From Chloracidobacterium sp. UBA6041 (GTDB taxonomy: Bacteria; Acidobacteriota; Blastocatellia; Pyrinomonadales; Pyrinomonadaceae), in contig DIYZ01000013.1 in assembly GCA_002427845.1 (NCBI GenBank), positions 1-12,415 on the forward strand: a stretch of DNA of 12,415 nt, in the 5' to 3' direction. Of this stretch, positions 7,029 to 12,415 are shown one piece after another. The notes beneath the pieces are model-generated. The model was not told where the DNA came from. It made no database searches and was given only the letters and a program-made list of their open reading frames with translations. The translations under genes and the position numbers were made by a program. Numbering within the stretch: position 1 is the first letter of the stretch; each line of letters starts with the position of its first letter.

Positions 7029-7040
7029 CGGTCCACCCCC

Positions 7041-7060
7041 CGCTCAAGTAGCAAAGTCAC
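7041..7060 (-). repeat. Short repeat core between D1 and D2
   Basis: On the minus strand this reads GTGACTTTGCTACTTGAGCG, nearly identical to the opening of copy R1 (2390-2408) and to the matching part of copy R2 (about 6939-6957). It shows that the cluster has at least three copies of this motif head besides R1-type tails. Confidence 0.7.
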
Positions 7061-7077
7061 CCACTCAAGTAGGCTAA

Positions 7078-7129
7078 GCTAATCTCAATAATTATTCTTC
7101 GCTTGAATGATTTCATTTCCGAGAAGCGG
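7078..7129 (+). repeat. Direct repeat unit D2 (101-bp period)
   Basis: Second copy of the 6977-7028 unit (GCTAATCTCAATAATTATTC, then CTTGAATGATTTCATTTCCG, ending AAGCGG). It runs directly into the palindrome GGGGTATACCCC at 7128-7139 and the R3 arm, so the direct and inverted repeats are joined. Confidence 0.85.
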
Positions 7130-7181
7130 GGTATACCCCCTTCCCAACCCTGAGACTTTCAAAGTTGAGTTTAGTATCCGG
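7130..7181 (+). repeat. Inverted repeat arm, copy R3, with perfect palindrome core
   Basis: Matches the reverse complement of 6884-6935 at 46 of 52 positions. Its left edge contains the 12-bp perfect palindrome GGGGTATACCCC (7128-7139), equivalent to the GGGGGT-AC-ACCCCC core of copy R1. It ends 40 bp before the stop codon of the TonB-domain gene. Confidence 0.85.
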
Positions 7182-7220
7182 TCGCTACCCGCTTCCGGTT
7201 CTGTATGGAGTGGCAAGCGC

Positions 7221-8492
7221 CTACTCGGCCGTGAAGCTGTAAATCAAGGTCCCCTGGACTTTCACGGGCTGACCCGAAAGCCTGGTCGGCGAAAACTTTG
7301 CCTGCCGAGCAGCCGCCACCGCCGCCGCTTGCAACAATGGATGTCCAGACACTGCGTGCGCGGAAATCACATTGCCTTCTTCGTCGATGGTGACCTCGAC
7401 CGTAACATTACCGGATGCGTGAGCTGCTCTCGCGATAGGCGGATACGGTGGCGTTGGTAGACTGGTTGCCTTTCCATTCAGCACGCCACCAGCGTTGACT
7501 CCCGTGGCGCGATTGGTAGTTGCGCCCCAGTTATATCCTGTTACGGCGGCACCCGATTTGACAGTGTAGTCCGCAGGAACTTCAAACAATGATCTTGCCG
7601 GTTCGCTGCGATCGATGTTCGTCAGACGGTAGCTGGCTTCGCCAAACCGTGGGTCGTTATGACGAGTCATCACCACCGTCTGCAACTCGGGAGAATACCA
7701 GCGTTCGTTAACAATCTCGATAGGCCGCTCATTGCCGATCTCGCCTGCGGGAATTGTCAGTGTGCTGCGCGTACCTTCCGCCTCAACTCCCTCGATGGTC
7801 TGCTTTCCGAGAGATTCATTGCGGGATTGATGGTTTTGCCACCCCCATACGAGCACGGGCTCGGGCGCTATGTTGCCCGCGATTTCGGCGCGCTGTATTT
7901 CAATTCGATCAGGCGGCGGTACCTCAGACTCGAACACTGCTCCCACCTTATCTTCCGGTGCGCCCGCCTTACCCGGAGGGGGCGCCTTAAACTCGAACTT
8001 AAACCGCATTGGGGGCATCTTGCAGGCAATATGTGTGCGGGGATCAAGCATATAACTCGTAACTGCCACGGGATCGTTAATAAAAATGGTTTGCGGCGGT
8101 TCTCCTGCGTTAGCAAACGACCCGATGGCTTTTAGTGTTTGCTCGCGACGCGTACGACCTTCACTGTCCCGGTAGACCGCGGCCGTCGACTTGTTGACGA
8201 TCCGGTTGCCGTCGCTCAACGTTTGCGTGGTTTCTGTTATCGCCTGGGCGGAATAGGGCGCGCCTTTCACCAGCTTCCCGCCAAAACTCATTTCCGTAGC
8301 GAGAAAGATGAAATCGCCAGGCGCTGGTGGACCTGGCGGCCGCGGTGGCCCCTCAGGTCCCTGCATCAGTACTCTATCGCGTTCGATGGCCTCGCGATCA
8401 GCCGGCTGTCTTTGTTGAGCAAACGATGAGAGCGCGATGACTCCTATCAAAGCAAGCGCAAGTGCGCTAAATCTTAGGAATTCTTTTTTCAT
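7221..8492 (-). CDS. Exported protein with C-terminal TonB domain
   Basis: Start chosen at ATG 8492, preceded by AAGGAAG at ~8 nt; the open frame to 8600 overlaps the anti-sigma gene and is not credible. The product is 423 aa. Residues 1-25 (KKEFLRF, hydrophobic core, SSFA before QQ) are a signal peptide. A proline-rich stretch (PPRPPGPPAPG) follows near residues 50-60. The middle (~65-320) has no named domain I can assign; it carries features of acidobacterial hypothetical proteins of this operon type (AVYRDSEGRTRREQ, SYMLDPRTH). Residues ~345-423 are a TonB family C-terminal domain: PPYPPIARAAHASGNVTVEV, then IDEEGNVISAHAVSGHPLL and FSPTRLSGQPVKVQGTL. Unlike classical TonB it may be released to the periplasm if the signal is cleaved, so energy transduction is doubtful. 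It is 55 bp downstream of the anti-sigma gene, the third gene of the operon. Confidence 0.87.
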   Translation of the reverse strand: MKKEFLRFSALALALIGVIALSSFAQQRQPADREAIERDRVLMQGPEGPPRPPGPPAPGDFIFLATEMSFGGKLVKGAPYSAQAITETTQTLSDGNRIVNKSTAAVYRDSEGRTRREQTLKAIGSFANAGEPPQTIFINDPVAVTSYMLDPRTHIACKMPPMRFKFEFKAPPPGKAGAPEDKVGAVFESEVPPPDRIEIQRAEIAGNIAPEPVLVWGWQNHQSRNESLGKQTIEGVEAEGTRSTLTIPAGEIGNERPIEIVNERWYSPELQTVVMTRHNDPRFGEASYRLTNIDRSEPARSLFEVPADYTVKSGAAVTGYNWGATTNRATGVNAGGVLNGKATSLPTPPYPPIARAAHASGNVTVEVTIDEEGNVISAHAVSGHPLLQAAAVAAARQAKFSPTRLSGQPVKVQGTLIYSFTAE

Positions 8493-8547
8493 GGCTTTCT
8501 TCCTTCTTGAGGGCACAAATCCGATTTGAATCTTGTCTGCAAAAGCG

Positions 8548-9348
8548 CTACTGAATAAAACGAATTGCGCGAGCCAGGCCATCCGCGCCCACCAAAACAT
8601 CCGCTTTCACTCGTTCGCCATAGCGATCCATATTCACCGGCAAGCCGAAGCTCACCATAGCCGAACGCGGTAACTCAACGCGAACTAACTGTGCACCGTC
8701 CTGAAGGTTCATCGAGCTTATGTAGCCCAGCGGCATAAAGTCCGTAGCCACTTCGCGTCTCTGAGAATCTGTGATCGCTGTCGCCGCGCTTGCTGCCGCT
8801 AAAGTCGAGTTGCGTTCACGATTTGAATAATGCGTTGCAAAACTGCGCCGATTCGTTTGTCTGAAATTGCCCGCCCTGACGATCTTCGGTTTCCACGACA
8901 AAGCTACGCCGGGCCGAGCGAGACTTGCTGGAGGCACCGTGGGCCGAGTGTCGATTGCAATCTGCTCAGGCTTGACCAATAGCTTTTCAGGCGGCGGCGA
9001 CGACATTGGACGTAACCGTATGGCGACGATTCCGAACATGATTAGAACGACTGCTGCGGCTGCCGCGGTCACGTAGCCCAGACGATTGTTCGAGCTCGAA
9101 CGCTGTTGGAGTCCACCGCTGCGAAAAGCCGCCCTCAACTGCTTTTCGACCGGCTCTGGCGCTTCCAGGGACTTCATTTCCGCCGCCAGGGCCCGCAGGT
9201 CGACGGCGAGCAGGCGCTCGCCTTCGAGCCTTTGCGCACATGCCTGGCATTTAACGCTATGCTCAATAATCCGCGCACGCGCATCCACTTCCATGATCTG
9301 GTCACGCGCCAAATCGTTTACGACATCTTCAAAATTTTGGCAGTTCAT
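8548..9348 (-). CDS. Membrane anti-sigma factor with zinc-finger-like N-terminus
   Basis: The preferred start is ATG 9348, which overlaps the TGA stop of the sigma gene as ATGA, giving 266 aa and likely translational coupling; ATG 9357 would add three residues. The N-terminal cytoplasmic part carries Cys3, His30, Cys34 and Cys37, an H-x3-C-x2-C arrangement typical of zinc-binding anti-sigma (ZAS/zf-HC2) domains that hold an ECF sigma factor inactive. A single membrane segment lies at ~91-110 (GYVTAAAAAVVLIMFGIVAI). The outer part is low in known motifs until a conserved-looking C-terminal block (~205-266, including VRVELPRSAMVSFGLP and VLVGADGLARAIRF). The gene order sigma, anti-sigma, exported protein supports a signal-responsive cell-surface switch; the signal is unknown. 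Confidence 0.87.
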   Translation of the reverse strand: MNCQNFEDVVNDLARDQIMEVDARARIIEHSVKCQACAQRLEGERLLAVDLRALAAEMKSLEAPEPVEKQLRAAFRSGGLQQRSSSNNRLGYVTAAAAAVVLIMFGIVAIRLRPMSSPPPEKLLVKPEQIAIDTRPTVPPASLARPGVALSWKPKIVRAGNFRQTNRRSFATHYSNRERNSTLAAASAATAITDSQRREVATDFMPLGYISSMNLQDGAQLVRVELPRSAMVSFGLPVNMDRYGERVKADVLVGADGLARAIRFIQ

Positions 9349-9956
9349 GCGAAACATCTCGCGGCTTTCACGTCAGTGGAAGCTGCGCTTTCCGTCTTTG
9401 CCGGTTGCAGCTTCTCAATCAAGAGCGCGCGAGCCCGGTGCAACCGCGACCTCACGGTGCCGACCGCACAACCGAGAACCGCGGCGCTATCCACATAACT
9501 CATTTCTTCCAGATCGCAAAGGACGACCACTTCGCGGTAACGTTCGGGCAGACTCAGAATGGCCTTTCGTACTGCGGCGGCGGTTTCGTTTCGCGAGAAA
9601 TCTTCGAGCGGTCCTGAGTCCTGACTAGGCGAATCTTTACCCGCGTCGGCGTCAGACTCCAGCGGGGCATAGAAATGTTCTCGCTCTAACCGGCGCAATA
9701 ACTGTTTGCGGGCAATGCCATAAAGAAACGCGTTCAGCGTGCCGCGAGCCGGATCGAAAGCCAGCGTCCCGCGCATCAACACTAAAAACACTTCCTGAGT
9801 GATATCTTCAGCCAGCGCCGGAGAACCGCCCATTTGCAAGGTGAAACGATAGATTCCTCCCTGCCGCCGGCGATACAAAAGGGTAAAGGCGTTTTCGTCG
9901 CCCGCCTGAATCGACCGAAACAGTTCGTTATCAGAGAGGTTTTCTTGTTCTTTCAT
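9345..9956 (-). CDS. ECF-type RNA polymerase sigma factor
   Basis: The 203-aa product has the two-domain layout of group 4 (ECF) sigma factors. Region 2 (~9-92) includes DNELFRSIQAGDENAFTLLYRR, then the core-binding/-10 part ALAEDITQEVFLVLMRG and GTLNAFLYGIARKQLLRR. Region 4 (~128-184) includes LSLPERYREVVVLCDLEEMSY and the helix-turn-helix recognition part VGTVRSRLHRARALL, which binds the -35 element. No region 3 or 1.1 and no C-terminal extension domain is present. The start ATG 9956 has only a weak AGAGA upstream. The stop overlaps the anti-sigma start by ATGA. It probably directs transcription of its own operon from the GGAACTT-type site upstream. The gene 66 bp upstream (193-aa unknown) is on the same strand and could be read through into this operon. 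Confidence 0.93.
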   Translation of the reverse strand: MKEQENLSDNELFRSIQAGDENAFTLLYRRRQGGIYRFTLQMGGSPALAEDITQEVFLVLMRGTLAFDPARGTLNAFLYGIARKQLLRRLEREHFYAPLESDADAGKDSPSQDSGPLEDFSRNETAAAVRKAILSLPERYREVVVLCDLEEMSYVDSAAVLGCAVGTVRSRLHRARALLIEKLQPAKTESAASTDVKAARCFA

Positions 9957-9984
9957 TCTCTGAAGTTTGCGCTTGCCGTTGATG

Positions 9985-10014
9985 TTAATTCGCGCCAGCC
10001 CTGATTAAAGTTCC
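9985..10014 (-). promoter_or_regulatory. Candidate ECF-type promoter of the sigma/anti-sigma operon
   Basis: On the minus strand GGAACTT (10014-10008) is the consensus -35 of many ECF sigma factors such as RpoE. AATTAA (9990-9985) follows after 17 bp as a possible -10, although it is not the usual ECF -10. It is 29 bp upstream of the sigma start codon, in the gap after the upstream gene. Autoregulation is inference. Confidence 0.45.
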
Positions 10015-10022
10015 AAATTGTG

Positions 10023-10604
10023 CTAGCCGCGACGACCTTCGCCGAATTTCTTTCGAAACTCCGGTGAGCGCAGGCGAAGGTCCAGCCAATCCGAAAAGAG
10101 CTCGGGAGATTGCAGCCAGACTGTTAACCACTGAGAAATTTCCCTGGCTTGTTCACGCTGACTCGAATCCAGGATTTTGCTGCGCGCAGTCAGTAGCGCA
10201 TCCTGGCGGGCGCCGGCAACGATGTCGCGTAGTCGCTTGAGACTCTTATCGTCATTTCTGCCTTCGAGTTCTTGCCGCTGCTCGTCAAGCTTCACAAACG
10301 ATTTCTGAGCTTCTGCAAAACCGGTAAAATTGAGCTCAGCCGCAAAACTCTGCACCGCCAAATTCCGTTCCCGCCATTTAACGTCGCACTCAAAAACTTC
10401 CGGATGTCGCAACACCGCGCCCTCATCGGCAAGGGTCCGCGCGATGGCTGCGGGACTCTCCAGGGCGCCTTCGCCAAACCGCTCGCGAAGCACTTGTTGT
10501 ATTTGCTCAAGCTCACGCGCTCCTACTGATTCGCAATCGAGATCTTCCCAGACCTCCACAATCAAATCCAGCTTGTTACGTGAGCTCCAACTCTTCACAC
10601 TCAT
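10023..10604 (-). CDS. Conserved-looking cytoplasmic protein of unknown function
   Basis: I do not recognise a family. Start chosen at ATG 10604 because AAGGTG precedes it by about 3-6 nt; a longer frame reaches 10628 but begins inside an inverted repeat. The 193-aa product has no signal peptide or membrane segment. The N-terminus looks like a beta-alpha unit (KLDLIVEVWEDLDCESVGARELEQIQ is split here as LDLIVEVWEDLD then an ELEQIQQVL helix, ~12-38). The middle is helical and charged (SFVKLDEQRQELEGRNDD, then LKRLRDIVAG), and the C-terminus has aromatic helices (ISQWLTVWLQSPELFSDWLD). It is divergent from the POTRA gene and 66 bp upstream of the sigma gene. Regular coding sequence with few rare features; function open. 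Confidence 0.75.
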   Translation of the reverse strand: MSVKSWSSRNKLDLIVEVWEDLDCESVGARELEQIQQVLRERFGEGALESPAAIARTLADEGAVLRHPEVFECDVKWRERNLAVQSFAAELNFTGFAEAQKSFVKLDEQRQELEGRNDDKSLKRLRDIVAGARQDALLTARSKILDSSQREQAREISQWLTVWLQSPELFSDWLDLRLRSPEFRKKFGEGRRG

Positions 10605-10616
10605 CTGCACCTTACA

Positions 10617-10646
10617 AATCTGCCGCACAACTGTAATTGGCAGATT
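10617..10646. promoter_or_regulatory. Perfect 8-bp inverted repeat in the divergent promoter region
   Basis: AATCTGCC (10617-10624) and GGCAGATT (10639-10646) are perfect reverse complements separated by 14 bp. The pair lies in the 78-bp gap between the two divergent starts (10604 on minus, 10683 on plus). Symmetry and position fit an operator for a dimeric regulator or a leader hairpin; no regulator gene adjoins it. Confidence 0.45.
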
Positions 10647-10682
10647 ACTTTGCTACTGGAGTAAACTCGGCTACTGCAAACT

Positions 10683-12035
10683 ATGATTACCAAAATCTCT
10701 AAGAAACCCATGGGTTGGTTTGTTCGCCACGTCGCTCTGCTCTTCTCAGCGTTCACGATCATTATCGCTTTCACAGGTGCTCTTGCCCAACAGCCCGCCC
10801 GAAAAATCGCAAAGATCGAAGTCGAGGGGCTGCAGCGACTCTCCCCTGACGAAGTCATAGCCATAAGCGGTCTGAAAATCGGCGCGCCTTTTTCCGTTGA
10901 GGAGCTTGATGCTGCCGGGGAAAAACTTGTCGACAGCGGATTGTTTGCCAGGGTTGGCTATCGCACCAGCACGAAAGGCATTCAGGTGACGATAGTGCTT
11001 CAGGTCGAGGAAGCTAAAGGCGGTCAGTCACCGGTGGTCTTCGACAATTTCGTCTGGTTTACAAATGATGAATTGTTTGCCGCGATACGACGAGAAGTGC
11101 CTTCATTCAATGGCCTGGCTCCCGATTCCGGCAACATGACCGACGCGATCCGCCACGCCTTGCAAAACCTGCTCAAGGAACGCCAGATCCAGGGCACCGT
11201 TGAATACGCGCCCTGGCAGGGACAGCTAAACAGCGCCAAACAAGAACATCTTTTTAGTGTAACGGATGTACCAATTCCAATTTGCCAACTGCATTTTCCA
11301 GGCGCGAAAAACGTTTCGGAGGAGAAGCTCGTAAAAAGTTCCAAACAACTTACCGGCGCCGATTATTCACAGAAGTCGGCGATTGCCTACTCGACCTTCG
11401 TTCTGTTCCCGATTTATCGCGAGGTGGGACAGCTGCGCGCAAAATTCGCGGAGCCTATTTCGAAATTTGAGGGCGCGCCAGATTGCAAGAACGGTGTGGA
11501 CCTGACCATTCCAGTCGAAGAGGGACCGATCTACCTGTGGGACAAGGCCGAATGGACAGGCAATGAAACTCATTCGCCGGGGGATCTCGATTCCGCCCTG
11601 GGGATGAAGAATGGCGAGGTTGCTAATGGTATCAAGTTTGACGCGGGCCTGGGTGAAGTTGGCCGACGATATGGCCACACAGGCCACCTGGACGTCAGGA
11701 TCGACGCGCGTCCCGAGTTTAACGATTCTGCGAGCCGAGTAACTTATAAGATTGCGGTTACAGAGGGTCCGCAGTACCGCATGGGCAAACTCACCATCAA
11801 AGGCCTCAGCGAAGCGGATGCAAACTCCCTGGAACAAAAGTGGAAGCTCAAGACCGGCGACGTGTTTGATAGTGATTATCTACAGCAATTCTTGAAAACC
11901 GACGGGCGCGAAGAAGTGCGAAAATTATCCTTTGCCCGTCAGGTCCAGCGGAAGGCCCCGCCTCAAATGAACAACACAACCAAAGTAAATCGGCAAACTC
12001 TTACTGCTGACGTTACAATCGAATTCCAAGATTGA
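10683..12035 (+). CDS. Exported POTRA-repeat protein without a beta-barrel
   Basis: The 450-aa product starts at ATG 10683 (ATG 10710 is a possible alternative; neither has a strong ribosome binding site). Residues ~1-36 are a signal peptide: basic ITKISKKP and R15, hydrophobic LLFSAFTIIIAFTGALA, then QQ. The first POTRA repeat (~41-112) is clear: KIAKIEVEGLQRLSPDEVIA, SGLKIGAPFSVEELDAAGEKL, LVDSGLFARVGYRT. Further POTRA-like repeats follow (FPGAKNVSEEKL ~205-216, PIYLWDKAEWTGNE ~281-294, YRMGKLTIKGLSEADAN ~363-379). BamA/TamA proteins have 3-5 POTRA repeats and then a ~350-aa beta-barrel; here the protein ends at 450 aa with no barrel-like strands, so it is probably a periplasmic protein or scaffold. 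Nine bp separate it from the hydrolase gene, implying an operon. Confidence 0.85.
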   Translation: MITKISKKPMGWFVRHVALLFSAFTIIIAFTGALAQQPARKIAKIEVEGLQRLSPDEVIAISGLKIGAPFSVEELDAAGEKLVDSGLFARVGYRTSTKGIQVTIVLQVEEAKGGQSPVVFDNFVWFTNDELFAAIRREVPSFNGLAPDSGNMTDAIRHALQNLLKERQIQGTVEYAPWQGQLNSAKQEHLFSVTDVPIPICQLHFPGAKNVSEEKLVKSSKQLTGADYSQKSAIAYSTFVLFPIYREVGQLRAKFAEPISKFEGAPDCKNGVDLTIPVEEGPIYLWDKAEWTGNETHSPGDLDSALGMKNGEVANGIKFDAGLGEVGRRYGHTGHLDVRIDARPEFNDSASRVTYKIAVTEGPQYRMGKLTIKGLSEADANSLEQKWKLKTGDVFDSDYLQQFLKTDGREEVRKLSFARQVQRKAPPQMNNTTKVNRQTLTADVTIEFQD

Positions 12036-12044
12036 GCCACAGCA

Positions 12045-12415
12045 ATGAGTATTGAAACCGAGCCAAACGTACTACCGGCGAAATTCGAGAAGGCTCGGGC
12101 CCTCCTGGCGAGCGTAAGGGACGCCCTCGCAAACAATACATTCCGGCACCACTCTTTTTTTAAGAACGGCCACGCCCAGACGCTCGCCGCCTATGCCTGG
12201 CCGCGCGGATTTCGGTTTTATACCGAACGCGATGAAGAGCGTTACTTTGAAGTCGCGCCGGGCATCAGAGTCCTGGCCCACTGTCGCTGGCAAGCTAACC
12301 GGAATGAACATCCTACGATTGTCGCCTGGCACGGCATTGAGGGCTCGTCAGCCTCCAACTACATGTTGGCAACCGCAGAGAAAGGATTTCGCGCCGGCTT
12401 TAATATCATCAGGGT
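12045..12415 (+). CDS. YheT/EMB8-type alpha/beta hydrolase, 5' part only
   Basis: The frame opens at ATG 12045 and runs off the window end after 123 codons. The start has a weak TTGAG-type upstream site and follows the POTRA stop by 9 bp. Visible family marks: FFKNGHAQTLAAY (~38-50) near the N-terminus, then the core block TIVAWHGIEGSSASNYML (~91-108), which matches the HG-x-EGSS-x-S-x-YM motif of the YheT/EMB8 hydrolases (COG0429), followed by AGFNIIRV. The catalytic Ser, Asp and His would lie beyond the edge. The natural substrate of this family is poorly known. Confidence 0.85.
   Translation, partial: MSIETEPNVLPAKFEKARALLASVRDALANNTFRHHSFFKNGHAQTLAAYAWPRGFRFYTERDEERYFEVAPGIRVLAHCRWQANRNEHPTIVAWHGIEGSSASNYMLATAEKGFRAGFNIIR

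Larger units (their letters stand above)
6851..7220. other. Convergent intergenic region made of repeats
   Basis: This 370-bp gap lies between the stop codons of the EF-G paralogue (+) and the TonB-domain gene (-). No reading frame is supported. Most of it, about 6884-7181, is explained by copies of a repeat family in both orientations, listed separately. No clear stem plus T-tract terminator for either gene was found, but the inverted copies could end or stabilise both transcripts. Confidence 0.7.

Noticed and set aside
6977..7129. Possible CRISPR array from the direct repeats.
   Set aside because: There are only two imperfect 52-bp units with a repeat-like rather than unique spacer, and no cas gene is nearby.
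8493..8600. N-terminal extension of the TonB-domain protein to position 8600.
   Set aside because: It would overlap the anti-sigma gene end by more than 50 bp, and the inner ATG 8492 has a good ribosome binding site followed by a standard signal peptide.

Overview
The window looks like chromosomal DNA of a soil-type Acidobacteriota, probably of the Blastocatellia/Pyrinomonadales kind. This is inference from content: a small VWFA-related exported protein, an ECF sigma / zinc-finger anti-sigma / TonB-C-terminal-domain operon, a POTRA-only exported protein, EF-G paralogue, moderate GC, and short GC-rich palindromic repeats between genes. No rRNA, tRNA, CRISPR array, transposase or phage gene was seen. 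Almost all of it is coding or explained by repeats.

Layout. (1) 102-2279 (-): short-type glycogen/alpha-glucan phosphorylase (glgP). (2) 2472-3412 (-): a probable two-gene unit, a small acidic unknown protein followed by a macro-domain (ADP-ribose/O-acetyl-ADP-ribose) hydrolase. (3) 3627-3663: a hairpin terminator with T-rich tails on both strands. (4) 3702-4451 (-): a secreted VWA-fold protein with a degenerate MIDAS. (5) 4742-6850 (+): an EF-G paralogue with altered G3 and G4 motifs, divergent from the VWA gene; its leader carries inverted repeats. (6) 6851-7220: a 370-bp convergent intergenic region filled with a composite repeat cluster; a further copy lies upstream of glgP at about 2390-2436. 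(7) 7221-9956 (-): ECF sigma factor, membrane anti-sigma factor (ATGA overlap) and exported TonB-C-terminal protein, an envelope-stress-like regulatory operon with a candidate ECF promoter upstream. (8) 10023-10604 (-): unknown 193-aa protein. (9) 10683-12035 (+): exported POTRA-repeat protein without a beta-barrel, followed after 9 bp by (10) 12045-12415 (+): the 5' part of a YheT/EMB8-type alpha/beta hydrolase that runs off the window.

Functionally the window mixes housekeeping metabolism (glycogen phosphorolysis, a translation-factor paralogue, ADP-ribose metabolism) with cell-envelope functions (sigma/anti-sigma/TonB module, POTRA protein, exported VWA protein). I do not see a clear new defence or mobile system. 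The strongest unexplained structure is the intergenic repeat family, which combines a near-palindromic GGGGGTATACCCCC core, a 52-bp inverted pair and a 52-bp tandem pair with a 101-bp period.
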